DNA of 64,000 bases from Streptomyces venezuelae (GCF_008642335.1 NZ_CP029191.1:7068001-7132000); one strand, 5' to 3'. Positions 15,589 through 24,818 are shown, numbered from the stretch's first letter. Numbers and translations are program-made. Notes: a model not told the origin generated them from the letters alone.

Positions 15589-16320
15589 GTGCGGTTCACG
15601 ACCGGGGGAACGACGCGAGCGGTCGGCGTCGGAGTGCTGGTCCTCTCGCTGGCCCTGACCGGCTGCGGAGGCAAGAAGGACAAGAAGAAGCACAAGCGGG
15701 GCTCCTCGACCTCGCACGGCCGCACGGTGGGCGGTCACACGGGCGGCAAGGGCACCGGCGGCAGCGCGGGCACCGGATCGCTGAGCGCCGCGCGCCGGGC
15801 CCAGGCGATCCTGCCGCCCCTCGACACGATGCCCACCGCCCTGCGCCACGTCGGCACGGAACTGCACAGCCGCGCGAAGGCCCCCTCCGTGTGCGAGGAC
15901 CCGGGCGGCAAGTGCAAGGGAGCCGTCGCCAACGGGCGGGTGGGGTACCTCACCGGCGACAAGACCGAGGGCGCGAGCTACGAGCTGATCGCGTACAAGA
16001 ACACGCGTGCCGCCGAGCGCGCCTTCGCCGCCTGGGAGAGCTACGCGCACAACGCCAAGCGCGAGATCACGGTCCTCGACGGCGCCCCGCAGGGCAGCGA
16101 GAGCACCATCTACGCGTACAAGACGCCGGCGAAGAAGAACACCGTGACGATGGTGATCCGCCAGGACGAGTACATCGGCACGCTCGACCTGCGGGACACC
16201 TCCGGCCGCGCGGCCGGACGGAAGGATCTGGCGGCCCTGTCCGAGGTCTACGCCGAGCGCCTCGCGCAGGCCACACGGAACGAGACGCCGAGCGCGACGG
16301 CGGCCCACGTCAAGGTCTGA
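15589..16320 (+). CDS. Putative lipoprotein of unknown function
   Basis: A 243-residue exported lipoprotein. The signal sequence ends in the lipobox LTGC (Cys about residue 24), followed by a Lys-rich stretch and a Gly/Ser/Thr-rich linker of about 40 residues, then a globular domain of about 170 residues with one Cys pair (VCEDPGGKCKG). I recognise no family. The start at GTG 15589 is chosen because GAAGGG lies eight bases upstream; GTG 15580 would give three more residues. It is a single gene between the fadB terminator and the convergent MerR gene. Confidence 0.75.
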   Translation: MRFTTGGTTRAVGVGVLVLSLALTGCGGKKDKKKHKRGSSTSHGRTVGGHTGGKGTGGSAGTGSLSAARRAQAILPPLDTMPTALRHVGTELHSRAKAPSVCEDPGGKCKGAVANGRVGYLTGDKTEGASYELIAYKNTRAAERAFAAWESYAHNAKREITVLDGAPQGSESTIYAYKTPAKKNTVTMVIRQDEYIGTLDLRDTSGRAAGRKDLAALSEVYAERLAQATRNETPSATAAHVKV

Positions 16321-16341
16321 CGACCAGCGGCGAGGACTGGC

Positions 16342-17100
16342 TCAGCTCTCCTTGAGCCACTCCCTCAGCTCCTCCTTGAGCGAGCGCTGGAACGCCGTCA
16401 CCAGCGCCTGCACCACCATCGGCTGCATGTGCGCCGACAGCGACCGCACCGCGGCCACCTGCTCGGCGTCCTCGGCGCCCGGTTCCCGCTCGCGGTAGGG
16501 GCCCCAGACCTCGTCGCGGAAGAGCCGGGACAGCTCGCCGGCCGCCGAGCGCGTGTGTTCGAGGAGGACCGTGCGCGCCGCGAGGATCGTCTCGTGCGCG
16601 ATGGGCACGTCCAGGAGCTGCACGCCCAGGCGCAGCAGGCCCAGGTCCACGCGGTACGTCCCCGGGGCCCGGGTCCCGGAGATTACGCCCATCGCCGCGA
16701 GCCGCTCCAGGTCCTCGTCGTCGAGCGTGCGGCCCGCCCTGCGCTCCAGCTCGGCGCGCGGGACGTCCTCCGCCGAGTCGGGTGCCCAAGAGGCCACCAG
16801 GGCGCGGTGGATGGCCAGGTCGTGCGCGCTCAGGTCGGCGGGCAGCTGCTCCAGATACCGCTCGATCGCGGCGAGCGTCATGCCCTGGTGCTGCAGCTCC
16901 TCGATGAGCGCGAGCCGCGACAGGTGCTCCTGGCCGTAGTGACCGACGCGGCGCGGGCCGATCACCGGCGGCGGCAGCAGGCCCTTGGTGCCGTAGAAGC
17001 GGATCGTGCGGACCGTGACCCCCGCGCGCGCGGCGAGTTCGTCGACCGTGAGCGACGGCCCGCCGGTCTCGGTCGCCACGCCCTCGGTATCGGTCGTCAT
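16342..17100 (-). CDS. MerR family transcriptional regulator
   Basis: A 252-residue regulator. The N-terminal winged HTH (residues 17-85: LTVDELAARAGVTVRTIRFYGTKGLLPPP, then VGHYGQEHLSRLALIEELQ) is clearly MerR-type. The long helical C-terminal part (about 90-252) has no Cys cluster, so metal sensing is unlikely; an acyl-CoA or other organic ligand is more plausible. It is divergent from an acyl-CoA synthetase gene and next to beta-oxidation genes, which suggests it controls fatty-acid use. The ATG at 17100 has no ribosome site but a TACTGT -10 box six bases upstream. Confidence 0.88.
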   Translation of the reverse strand: MTTDTEGVATETGGPSLTVDELAARAGVTVRTIRFYGTKGLLPPPVIGPRRVGHYGQEHLSRLALIEELQHQGMTLAAIERYLEQLPADLSAHDLAIHRALVASWAPDSAEDVPRAELERRAGRTLDDEDLERLAAMGVISGTRAPGTYRVDLGLLRLGVQLLDVPIAHETILAARTVLLEHTRSAAGELSRLFRDEVWGPYREREPGAEDAEQVAAVRSLSAHMQPMVVQALVTAFQRSLKEELREWLKES

Positions 17101-17106
17101 GGTGCA

Positions 17107-17112
17107 ACAGTA
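17107..17112 (-). promoter_or_regulatory. -10 box of the MerR gene (leaderless)
   Basis: Read on the minus strand this is TACTGT with six bases to the ATG at 17100. The possible operator at 17121-17134 lies directly upstream, in the -35/-10 spacer, as expected for MerR autoregulation. Confidence 0.45.
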
Positions 17113-17120
17113 TTGCTGGC

Positions 17121-17134
17121 ACACCAGTGTTGTG
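17121..17134. promoter_or_regulatory. Possible MerR-regulator site, copy 2
   Basis: ACACCAGTG (17121-17129) is the exact reverse complement of the nonamer at 9345-9353; it continues into GTTGTG, as the first site does nearby. The surrounding CTGG-CACA-CCAG (17116-17127) is itself a small inverted repeat. It sits between the divergent merR and fadD genes. Confidence 0.4.
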
Positions 17135-17150
17135 AAACCCTCCGGCCCCA

Positions 17151-17184
17151 TCGATGGGCTACATCGACGGGCCAATTCGATGGC
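17151..17184 (+). repeat. Three 13-bp-spaced CGAYGG repeats before fadD
   Basis: CGATGG at 17152, CGACGG at 17165 and CGATGG at 17178 are exactly 13 bases apart, within similar surrounding bases, and end next to the AGGAGG of fadD. The first overlaps the 12-bp palindrome CCCATCGATGGG (17147-17158). Confidence 0.45.
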
Positions 17185-17198
17185 ACCAGGAGGCGGTC

Positions 17199-19010
17199 AT
17201 GACCACGATCCTGCGACTCCCCGGAGATCCTGCCGACATCACGCTCCCCGCCCTGCTGCTCCGCAATGCCGAGGACCACGGAGATCTTCCCGCGCTCTCC
17301 TGGCGCGCGGGGGAGGCGTGGTCGACGCTCACCTGGCGCGAGGCGCGGCGCAAGGTCGCCGTCCTGGCCGCCGGTTACGCCGCACTCGGCGTCGAGCGCG
17401 GCGAACACGTCCTGATGATGATGGGCAACCGTCCCGAGCACTGGCTGACCGACCTCGCCCTGGTGCACCTCGGTGCCGTCCCCGTCACCGTGTACGGCAC
17501 CTCGGCCCCCGAACAGGTCGCCCACATCGTCCGGCACAGCCGGGCCCGCTTCGCGATCGTCGAGGGCGCCCGCGAACTGCCGCGCTGGGAGCCGCTCCTG
17601 GCGGACGACACCGCACCACTGGAGCGCCTCGTCGTCGTGGAGGCCGCCGAGGCGGGCGAGCACCGCACGTACGGCTCCCTGCACGCCACCGGCAGCCGTC
17701 TGTTCAACCCCGACGCCTTCGAGAAGGGGTGGCGCGAGAACCGCCCCACCGACGCCCTCACCGTTGTCTACACCTCCGGCACCACCGGCGACCCCAAGGG
17801 CGTTCGTCTCACCCACCGCAACGTCCTCGTGGGCGGCATCGCCCTGGACGGCGTCGTCGAGTTCCCCGACCACGTGGGCCACATCTGCTACCTGCCGTTC
17901 GCGCACATCGCGGAGCGCCTGCTCGGCATCTACCTGCCGGTGCTGCGCGCGGCCCACGTCTACCTGTGCGCCGACCCCGCCCACGTAGCGGCCACCGCGC
18001 GCGAACTGCACCCCCTCCAGTTCTTCGGCGTCCCGCGCGTGTGGGAGAAGCTCGCCGCCTCCGTACGGGCGGCGCTCGCCGGGCTGCCCGAGGAGCAGCG
18101 CCGCGCCATCGAGGCAGCCAACGAGACGGCACGCGCGCACGTGGCCTGCCGGGAGCGGGGCGAGGAGCCCTCCGCCGCGCTGCGGTCCGCGTACGAGCAG
18201 GCCAGGCGGGACGTCCTCGACCCGCTCCTCGCGCTGGCCGGGTTCGACCGGCTCGTATGGACGGCGAGCGCCTCGGCGCCGATGCCGCTGGACGTCTCCC
18301 GCTTCTGGGCCGGGTTCGGTCTCGTGATCATGGACGCGTGGGGGCTCACCGAGACCTCCGGCGTGGTCACCACGAACAGTCCCGACGGGTTCCGGCTCGG
18401 CTCGGTGGGCCGTCCCCTGGAGGGGCTCGACATACGCATCGCGGAGGACGGCGAGATCCTCGTGCGCGGCGCCACCGTCTTCGACGGGTATCTGCGGCCC
18501 GACGGGGGCCTCGACGACGCCCGTGACGCGGACGGCTGGTTCGCCACCGGTGACATCGGCCGCCTCGACGAGGACGGCTATCTCTGGCTCACCGACCGCA
18601 AGAAGGAAATGATCGTGACGTCGACGGGCAAGAACGTCTCGCCCGCCCTCGTCGAGAACACGCTCAAAGAGCACCCTCTTATAGGGCAGGCCCTCGTCCA
18701 CGGGGACGGCCGCTCGTATCTCGTGGCGCTGCTCGTCCTTGACCGCGAGATGACGCCCGCCTGGGCCGCCGCGCGCGGGATCGATGTAACGGGCGATCCG
18801 GCCACGAACGAAGCCGTGCGGGCGGAGGTGGCGCGCGCGGTCGAGGCCGCCAACGCGCGCCTGAACCGCACCGAGCAGATCAAGCGCTACCGGCTCCTCA
18901 CCGAGGAATGGGGACCCGAGACGGGCGAGCTGACACCCTCCCTCAAGCTGCGCCGACGGGTGATCCGTGACAAGTACATGCAGGTCATCGACGGTATGTA
19001 CACCCCCTGA
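17199..19010 (+). CDS. fadD: AMP-dependent long-chain acyl-CoA synthetase
   Basis: A 603-residue adenylate-forming enzyme that activates fatty acids with ATP and CoA. The P-loop-like motif VYTSGTTGDPKG lies near residue 190, the A5 motif DAWGLTETSG near 385, and GDIGRLDEDGYLWLTDRKKEMIV with the catalytic hinge follows, ending in a C-terminal Lys-containing block. AGGAGG at 17188-17193 sets the ATG at 17199. It is divergent from the MerR regulator and on the same strand as the beta-oxidation genes that it would feed. Confidence 0.94.
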   Translation: MTTILRLPGDPADITLPALLLRNAEDHGDLPALSWRAGEAWSTLTWREARRKVAVLAAGYAALGVERGEHVLMMMGNRPEHWLTDLALVHLGAVPVTVYGTSAPEQVAHIVRHSRARFAIVEGARELPRWEPLLADDTAPLERLVVVEAAEAGEHRTYGSLHATGSRLFNPDAFEKGWRENRPTDALTVVYTSGTTGDPKGVRLTHRNVLVGGIALDGVVEFPDHVGHICYLPFAHIAERLLGIYLPVLRAAHVYLCADPAHVAATARELHPLQFFGVPRVWEKLAASVRAALAGLPEEQRRAIEAANETARAHVACRERGEEPSAALRSAYEQARRDVLDPLLALAGFDRLVWTASASAPMPLDVSRFWAGFGLVIMDAWGLTETSGVVTTNSPDGFRLGSVGRPLEGLDIRIAEDGEILVRGATVFDGYLRPDGGLDDARDADGWFATGDIGRLDEDGYLWLTDRKKEMIVTSTGKNVSPALVENTLKEHPLIGQALVHGDGRSYLVALLVLDREMTPAWAAARGIDVTGDPATNEAVRAEVARAVEAANARLNRTEQIKRYRLLTEEWGPETGELTPSLKLRRRVIRDKYMQVIDGMYTP

Positions 19011-19169
19011 CCAGCATGTGAGAAGTCCCGCTATGTGACGTGCGCCACCGCGTGGGGGGCGATCTCTGGGGGAAGGTGTCCCGTCGGTTCGCGCGCGTCA
19101 GGGGTGCGCGGACCGGGGCACATCCGGACCCCGGGAGTTCTTCCGGGCACCAGAGAGTAGATCCACCAC

Positions 19170-20639
19170 GTGAGCAAGGAAGCCGTAGATTCGGCCATCC
19201 TGGACGCACCCCGCACGGATGCGACCCAGGCCCCCGCGGACGCGGGCGACGCCGGATACAGCAAGGACCTCAAGGCCCGTCACGTCAACATGATCGCGAT
19301 CGGTGGCGCGATCGGCACCGGCCTCTTCCTGGGGGCGGGCGGCCGTCTCCACTCGGCGGGCCCCGCGCTCGCCCTTGCCTACCTCGTGTGCGGCGTCTTC
19401 GCGTTCTTCGTCGTCAGGGCGCTCGGCGAGATGGTCCTCTACCGGCCGTCGTCGGGTTCGTTCGTCTCGTACGCGCGTGAGTTCCTCGGCGAGAAGGGCG
19501 CGTTCTTCGCCGGTTGGATGTACTTCCTCAACTGGTCGACCACCTGTATCGCCGACATCACGGCGATCGCGCTCTACACGCACTACTGGAGCTTCTTCAC
19601 CGACATACCCCAGTGGGTGCTCGCGCTGATCGCCCTCGCGGTCGTGCTCTCGGTGAACCTCGTCTCGGTGAAGTACTTCGGCGAGATGGAGTTCTGGTTC
19701 TCGATCATCAAGGTGGCCGCGCTGAGCGCCTTCATGATCATCGGTATCTGGCTGCTCGCCAGCCAGCACAAGCTGAACGGCGAGAAGCCGGGCCTCAACA
19801 TGATCACCGACCACGGCGGTCTCATGCCGAACGGTCTGATGCCGGTCGTGATCGTCATGCAGGGCGTCGTCTTCGCGTACGCCTCGCTGGAGCTGGTCGG
19901 CGTCGCGGCGGGCGAGACCAAGGACCCGCACAAGATCGTCCCGCGCGCGGTGAACTCGATCATGTGGCGCGTCGGCCTCTTCTACGTCGGCTCCGTGGTG
20001 CTGCTCGCGCTGCTGCTTCCCGGTGTCGCGTACTCGGCCGACCAGAGCCCGTTCGTGACGGTCCTCTCCAAGATCGGCGTGCCGGCCGCGGGCGACGTCA
20101 TGAACTTCGTGGTCCTCACCGCGGCCATGTCCTCGCTCAACTCCGGCCTGTACTCCACCGGCCGCATCCTGCGCTCCATGGCGATGTCGGGCTCCGCCCC
20201 GAAGTTCACCGCCAAGATGAACCGCAACCAGGTCCCCTACGGCGGCATCCTGCTGACCGCGTCCCTGGGCGTCGTCGGCGTCGGCCTCAACAAGGTGGTC
20301 CCGGGCAAGGCCTTCGAGATCGTCCTGAACGTGGCCTCGCTCGGCATCATCGGCACCTGGATCACGATCATGGTCTGCCACCTGGCCTTCGTGCGCAGCG
20401 CGAAGCGCGGCGAGATCACCCGGCCGAAGTTCCAGCTCCCGTTCAGCGGTGTCACCGAGTACGTCACCATCGCGTTCCTGCTCGCCGTCCTCTGCCTGAT
20501 GTGGAAGGACGCGGAGGTCGGCCGCAAGACGCTCTTCCTCATCCCGGTCGTGGGCCTCGCCCTCGTCGCGGGCTGGTTCGGCGTCAGGCGCCGGGTGGGC
20601 CGTCAGCCGGAGGGCGTCACCGGGCCGCAGGACCAGTAG
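19170..20639 (+). CDS. ansP: APC-family amino-acid permease, L-asparagine permease-like
   Basis: A 489-residue integral membrane protein with about 12 helices. It has the amino-acid/polyamine/organocation family opening ([24 protein letters not shown]) and [28 protein letters not shown], the arrangement seen in AnsP and related GABA/proline permeases (AAT family). Proton-coupled uptake of an amino acid is expected; asparagine is the best guess from sequence pattern, not proof. Start is GTG 19170 with a weak GAGAG upstream. It stands alone between fadD and two downstream hairpins. Confidence 0.85.
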   Translation: MSKEAVDSAILDAPRTDATQAPADAGDAGYSKDLKARHVNMIAIGGAIGTGLFLGAGGRLHSAGPALALAYLVCGVFAFFVVRALGEMVLYRPSSGSFVSYAREFLGEKGAFFAGWMYFLNWSTTCIADITAIALYTHYWSFFTDIPQWVLALIALAVVLSVNLVSVKYFGEMEFWFSIIKVAALSAFMIIGIWLLASQHKLNGEKPGLNMITDHGGLMPNGLMPVVIVMQGVVFAYASLELVGVAAGETKDPHKIVPRAVNSIMWRVGLFYVGSVVLLALLLPGVAYSADQSPFVTVLSKIGVPAAGDVMNFVVLTAAMSSLNSGLYSTGRILRSMAMSGSAPKFTAKMNRNQVPYGGILLTASLGVVGVGLNKVVPGKAFEIVLNVASLGIIGTWITIMVCHLAFVRSAKRGEITRPKFQLPFSGVTEYVTIAFLLAVLCLMWKDAEVGRKTLFLIPVVGLALVAGWFGVRRRVGRQPEGVTGPQDQ

Positions 20640-20646
20640 CCCGTCC

Positions 20647-20661
20647 GCCACTGTCAGTGGC
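20647..20661 (+). terminator. Small palindromic hairpin after ansP
   Basis: GCCACTGTCAGTGGC is a perfect 7-bp stem around one central base, eight bases after the permease stop codon. Confidence 0.55.
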
Positions 20662-20670
20662 AGCCCGCAC

Positions 20671-20715
20671 GGTGGCGTCATGTCGGAGATCACGTATGTC
20701 CGAGGTGACGCCACC
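20671..20715. terminator. Larger hairpin after ansP
   Basis: GGTGGCGTCA (20671-20680) pairs with TGACGCCACC (20706-20715); inside, after a two-base mismatch, TCGGA pairs with TCCGA. With the smaller hairpin just before, it probably ends the ansP message, though its imperfect inner stem could also be a protein or RNA site. Confidence 0.5.
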
Positions 20716-20840
20716 GCGCCGTTCGGCAGGGGCCCCAGGTCGTTTCCCCGGATGCGCGGGACGGCGCACATGCCGACAACTGCCTTAACTGCCCTGCATG
20801 TGTGCGTTGTTGTGCACGGATGAGCGGGTAGAGCCCCGTC

Positions 20841-21236
20841 ATGCAGTCCATCCGTGTCCTCGCCGCACGCCTCCTGCTCCGTATGGAGCGCGCCCTCATG
20901 CCCGTCCCCGCCTTCGTGCCCGTCGCCGTCCCCGGCTTCGCGGAACCGGCCCCGCCCGGCGGCCGGCGGCGAACGGCGTCGACGCTGTTCGCCGAGGCGC
21001 ACACGGACGGGCCGTGGGAGGCCGAGGGAGCGCCGGCCACCGGGCAGGCCAGGGGAGAGGCGGAGCGCGCCGAGGCCGAGGCCGAGCTGCGCCGCCAGAT
21101 CTCCGAGTGGGCCTCCGAGGTGGCGGGCCGCGCCGCGGCCGACCCGCTCGCCGGACCCGTGGCGGGACCGGGCGCGCCCCCCGGAACCGACTCGTCCGCC
21201 GACCCCGGCACCGATCCATCGGGTTTTGGCCGCTAG
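20841..21236 (+). CDS. Hypothetical protein, Arg/Ala/Pro-rich
   Basis: A predicted 131-residue protein I do not recognise. It has a short amphipathic start (MQSIRVLAARLLLRMERAL), a Pro-rich segment, a charged helical middle (GEAERAEAEAELRRQISEWASEVAG) and a Gly/Pro/Asp tail of low complexity. TTGTTG (20807) and TAGAGC (20829) spaced by 16 bases would allow a leaderless transcript from the ATG at 20841. Third-position GC bias supports coding, but the compositional bias means a spurious frame cannot be excluded. Confidence 0.5.
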   Translation: MQSIRVLAARLLLRMERALMPVPAFVPVAVPGFAEPAPPGGRRRTASTLFAEAHTDGPWEAEGAPATGQARGEAERAEAEAELRRQISEWASEVAGRAAADPLAGPVAGPGAPPGTDSSADPGTDPSGFGR

Positions 21237-21307
21237 GCGTACGCATTCACGCCCTCGTCCCCCGCCACCACTGGCGGCCCCGCCGTCGCGCCCCGAGACT
21301 CGCAGGC

Positions 21308-22102
21308 ATGGACGTCATGGTCTCGGTCAAGGACGGCGAACTGTGGTCGCACGACTCGGGTGAACCGAGCGGCACGGGCGGCGGAAGCCTCCCCCTGGTC
21401 CTCCTGCACCCCGGCGTGGGCGACTCCCGCGTCTGGGACGGCATCCTGCCGCGCCTCACGGAGCGGCACCGGGTGATCCGCTACGACGCGCGCGGGTACG
21501 GCAGGTCGCCCGCGCCGACCGCCCCGTTCTCGCTGGTCGAGGACCTGATCGCGGTCCTGGACCACTACGGCGTGGGCCGGGCCGTCCTGGCGGCATCCAG
21601 CATGGGCGGCGCGACAGCGATCAGCCTCGCGCTCCGCGACCCCGCGCGGGTGGCGAGCCTCGCCCTGATCGTCCCCGGCATCACCGGCGCCGACGACATC
21701 CTGCCGCCCGAGTTCATGGCCGAGGTCGGCCGGCGCGCCCAGGCGGGCGACATCGACGGCATCGTGACGATGATGCGGCGCGTCTCCGGCGCGGCGGGCA
21801 CCGGCGCCGACCCAGAAGTGACGGCGCTGCTCAAGGCCGTCGTCCCGGCCTGGTTCGCCGTGCATCCGTACCACGTGCCGGACCCGCCCGCCATCGACCG
21901 GCTCGGCGAGCTCGACGTCCCCTGCACCCTGGTCATCGGCGAGCGCGACCAGCCCGAGGTGGTCCAGCTGAACGAGACCATGGCGCAGCGCATTCCGGGC
22001 TGCCGCGTGGTGCGGCTCGCGCACAGCGACCACTTCCCGACCCTGCGGGAACCGGACGCGGTCCTCGACGTCATCCTGGAGGCGTACGCCGAGGCCCGCT
22101 GA
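21308..22102 (+). CDS. Alpha/beta-hydrolase
   Basis: A 264-residue hydrolase. The oxyanion segment VLLHPGVGDSRVWD, the strand-loop RYDARGYGRSP, the nucleophile elbow ASSMGG (Ser), the acid in IGERDQPE and the His in LAHSDHFPT make a complete triad. Family members include esterases, enol-lactonases and epoxide hydrolases; the substrate cannot be told. Start at 21308 (alternative ATG 21317) is chosen by homology length, as no strong ribosome site is visible. Confidence 0.85.
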   Translation: MDVMVSVKDGELWSHDSGEPSGTGGGSLPLVLLHPGVGDSRVWDGILPRLTERHRVIRYDARGYGRSPAPTAPFSLVEDLIAVLDHYGVGRAVLAASSMGGATAISLALRDPARVASLALIVPGITGADDILPPEFMAEVGRRAQAGDIDGIVTMMRRVSGAAGTGADPEVTALLKAVVPAWFAVHPYHVPDPPAIDRLGELDVPCTLVIGERDQPEVVQLNETMAQRIPGCRVVRLAHSDHFPTLREPDAVLDVILEAYAEAR

Positions 22103-22169
22103 AAGGCGGTCCTGATCCGGTCGCATACTTGGACGTGCACCAACCGGGCACGTCCGAGGAGCACGGCGC

Positions 22170-23114
22170 ATGAACCACCCGGCCGACGCACGCGAGAAGC
22201 GCGCGGCCCGCGACACGAACGAATCCGCCGACACGTCCCCGCCCCCGCCCGGCGGCATCCTCTGGAACATCGCCGGTGACATCCGCATGCTCCTGATGCT
22301 GCCGCCCGCGCTCACCATGCAGGTGGCGCACCCGGCGGTCGGCGCGGGCGTCGACGAGCACTCCGTGTTCCGCACCGACCCGTGGGGGAGGGGCGAGCGC
22401 TCGATCCGCTCGGTCCTGCTGTGGGTGTACGGCGGGGAAGAGGCGGCCGCCGAGGGCCGCAGGCTGCGCGTGCTGCACCGCACCATCCAGGGCACGGACA
22501 CCCGAGGCCGCCGCTACCACGCGCTGACGCCCGCGAACTACGCCTGGGTGCACGCCACCGGCTTCCCCGTCTACCGGCACGCGCAGCAGTACCTGGGCCG
22601 CCCCTTCACCGAGGCGCAGGAGCGGCAGCTGTACGCCGAGTGGCTCCAGGTCGGCCGGATCCTCGGCATCCACGACCGGGACATGCCGCAGACCCCGGAG
22701 GAGTTCTGGCCGCACTACCGCAAGATCCTCGCCGAGGAGATCGAACTCACCGCCGTCGCCGCCGAGCTGACCGCCGTCGACAAGACCGTCCCGCCGCCGG
22801 ACCGCGGCCCGGCTCCCCTACGGCTGCTGCTGCGCGTCCTGTGGCCCGTGCTCCTGCCTCCGCTGGCCCGCTTCCGCCGCTTCGTCACGATCGGCCTGAT
22901 GCCCCCGGACGCCCGCGAGGCCATCGGCCTCCCCTGGACCGACGCACAGGAGCGCGGCCTGCGCCGCCTCAGCCGCGTCGTCCGCACGGTCGTACCGCTG
23001 CTGCCCGAGCGCCTGCGCTACCTCCCGGCGGCCCGCAAGGCCCGCGCACGCCACCGCGCCGCCGGGAACCGGGTCCCGACGGCGCGTCGCGCACCGGATG
23101 CTCAGCGAACGTGA
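22170..23114 (+). CDS. MpaB-like oxygenase (DUF2236, latex-clearing-protein superfamily)
   Basis: A 314-residue protein of the ER-bound oxygenase MpaB/DUF2236 family, related to haem-containing rubber oxygenase Lcp and fungal MpaB that cleave isoprenoid chains. The typical blocks are present: MQVAHPAVGAGVDEHS, then LHRTIQGTDTRGRRYHAL and YAWVHATGF, whose His is the likely haem ligand by analogy. GAGGAG lies eight bases before the ATG. The 3' end overlaps the convergent peptidase gene by 13 bases. Substrate unknown; a link to isoprenoids is only suggested by the family. Confidence 0.82.
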   Translation: MNHPADAREKRAARDTNESADTSPPPPGGILWNIAGDIRMLLMLPPALTMQVAHPAVGAGVDEHSVFRTDPWGRGERSIRSVLLWVYGGEEAAAEGRRLRVLHRTIQGTDTRGRRYHALTPANYAWVHATGFPVYRHAQQYLGRPFTEAQERQLYAEWLQVGRILGIHDRDMPQTPEEFWPHYRKILAEEIELTAVAAELTAVDKTVPPPDRGPAPLRLLLRVLWPVLLPPLARFRRFVTIGLMPPDAREAIGLPWTDAQERGLRRLSRVVRTVVPLLPERLRYLPAARKARARHRAAGNRVPTARRAPDAQRT

Positions 23115-24616
23115 TCGTGGTCGTGCCCGTGGTCGTGCACGCCGTTCGTCGCCGCGATCTGCTTCCATGACTTCGGCTTGGCCGGGGCGGCCGCCGAGCG
23201 GGCGATGCCGGCCTCGCGCACCGCGGGCGCCTCGGGCCGCGACGGCTGGTACAGCCACGTGTCGAACAGCTCCGCGAGCGGCTTGCCCGAGACCTTCTCC
23301 GCGTACTTCACGAAGTCGTTCACCTTGGCGTTGCCGTACGCGTGCTTCTGCGGCCAGCCCTTCAGGATCTCGAAGAACGTGTCGTCGCCGACCTCGTTGC
23401 GCAGGGCCTGCAGGGCGACCGCGCCCCGGTCGTAGACCGCGCCGTGGAACTGGTTGTCCGGGCCCGGGTCGCCGGGCTTGACCTTCCAGAACGGGTCGTC
23501 GGCGGGGTGCTGGGCGTACACGTAGTCGGCGAGCTCCTGCGCCGTGCCCTCGCCCTCCTTCTCCGACCACAGCCACTGGCTGTAGCGCGCGAAGCCCTCG
23601 TTGACCCAGATGTCCTTCCAGCCGTCCACGGAGACGCTGTCGCCGTACCACTGGTGGGCCAGCTCGTGGACGACGATCGAGGCGTTGGAGCCGTTCGCGA
23701 ACGCGGCGGGGCTGTAGAAGGGCCGCGTCTGGGTCTCCAGGGCGTAGCTGCTCTTCACGTTCGGGACGTAGCCGCCGAGCGCGTTGAACGGGTACTTGCC
23801 GTAGAGCGTCTCCAGCCACTCGGCGACCTCGGTGGTCCGCTCGATGCTGGCCCGCGCCGCGCCCGCGTTGTCGCCCAGGTCCTTGCTGTACGCGTTGAGG
23901 ACGGGCAGACCGCCCTCCGTCTTGTCGGTCGTGATGTCGAACTTGCCGACCGCGAGCGTCGCGAGGTAGCTGGCCTGCGGCTTGTTCGACCGCCAGCTGT
24001 AGCGGGTCCAGCCGAGCTTGGAACTCTGCGCCTGCAGGACGCCGTTGGAGATCGCCTGGGTGCCGTCGGGCACCGACACGGACACGTCGTAGGTCGCCTT
24101 GTCGAGCGGGTGGTCGTTGGAGGGGAACCACCACACGGCGGCCTCCGGCTCCTGCGCCGCGACACCGCCGTCCGGCGTCCGGTGCCACGCCGTGTACCCG
24201 TTGATCTTCAGCTCGGACGGCTTGCCCGCGTACCGCACGACGACCGTGACCGCCGTGCCCTTGGGCAGCCCGGCCGACGGCGTGATCTCCAGCTCCTGGT
24301 CGCCGGTCTTCTTGAACTTCGCCTTCTTGCCGTTGACCCGCACCTCGGAGACCTGCAGACCGAAGTCGAGGTTGAAGCGCGAGAGGTCCTGCGTGGTGCG
24401 GGCGTTGAGCGTCGCCGTGCCCTCGAGCAGGTCGGTCTTGGGCTGGTACTTCAGTCGCAGGTCGTAGTGCGAGACGTCGTATCCGCCGTTGCCGCTCGCC
24501 GGGTAATAGGGGTCGCCGATGCCCGGGGCCCCGGGGGAGAAGTCGGCGGCCGATGCCGGGATCGCCAGCAGGAGAGAGGCCGCCAGAGCGCCCGGGGCGA
24601 TGAGTCTGCGGTGCAC
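23102..24616 (-). CDS. Secreted M1-family zinc aminopeptidase
   Basis: A 504-residue exported metallopeptidase. After a signal peptide (cleavage near ASA-AD, about residue 27) comes the M1 beta-sandwich domain and a thermolysin-like domain with HELAHQWYG (His317, Glu318, His321) and the third ligand Glu340 in NEGFARY. The C-terminus is His/Asp-rich (HDHGHDHDHVR), which could bind extra metal. It is shorter than full aminopeptidase N because it lacks the large C-terminal helical domain. Start GTG 24616 has GGAG five bases upstream; a GTG at 24640 lacks one. Confidence 0.9.
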   Translation of the reverse strand: MHRRLIAPGALAASLLLAIPASAADFSPGAPGIGDPYYPASGNGGYDVSHYDLRLKYQPKTDLLEGTATLNARTTQDLSRFNLDFGLQVSEVRVNGKKAKFKKTGDQELEITPSAGLPKGTAVTVVVRYAGKPSELKINGYTAWHRTPDGGVAAQEPEAAVWWFPSNDHPLDKATYDVSVSVPDGTQAISNGVLQAQSSKLGWTRYSWRSNKPQASYLATLAVGKFDITTDKTEGGLPVLNAYSKDLGDNAGAARASIERTTEVAEWLETLYGKYPFNALGGYVPNVKSSYALETQTRPFYSPAAFANGSNASIVVHELAHQWYGDSVSVDGWKDIWVNEGFARYSQWLWSEKEGEGTAQELADYVYAQHPADDPFWKVKPGDPGPDNQFHGAVYDRGAVALQALRNEVGDDTFFEILKGWPQKHAYGNAKVNDFVKYAEKVSGKPLAELFDTWLYQPSRPEAPAVREAGIARSAAAPAKPKSWKQIAATNGVHDHGHDHDHVR

Positions 24617-24664
24617 AAGAGCTCCAAGTCGTAGGTTCACAACAAGTGTTCGTCTTGGTCGTCG

Positions 24665-24670
24665 AGCCTA
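24665..24670 (-). promoter_or_regulatory. -10 box for the M1 peptidase gene
   Basis: TAGGCT on the minus strand; transcription would start near 24657 and give a leader of about 40 bases carrying the GGAG before GTG 24616. Confidence 0.4.
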
Positions 24671-24805
24671 TTCAGCCCCTTCCGCACACGTCATGTCCAT
24701 GGCCCCACCCGTCACATGATTGCCATTCGGCCGACATGTGCCTCAATGTCCCACGCACCTGTCGCCGCTGCGTGCGGCCCTCTGTCGCACGCGAGTTCAC
24801 CGGTG

Positions 24806-24811
24806 TACCTT
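24806..24811 (+). promoter_or_regulatory. -10 box for the S15 peptidase gene (leaderless)
   Basis: TACCTT ends seven bases before the ATG at 24819, with no ribosome binding site between them. Confidence 0.5.
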
Positions 24812-24818
24812 CCGCGCC

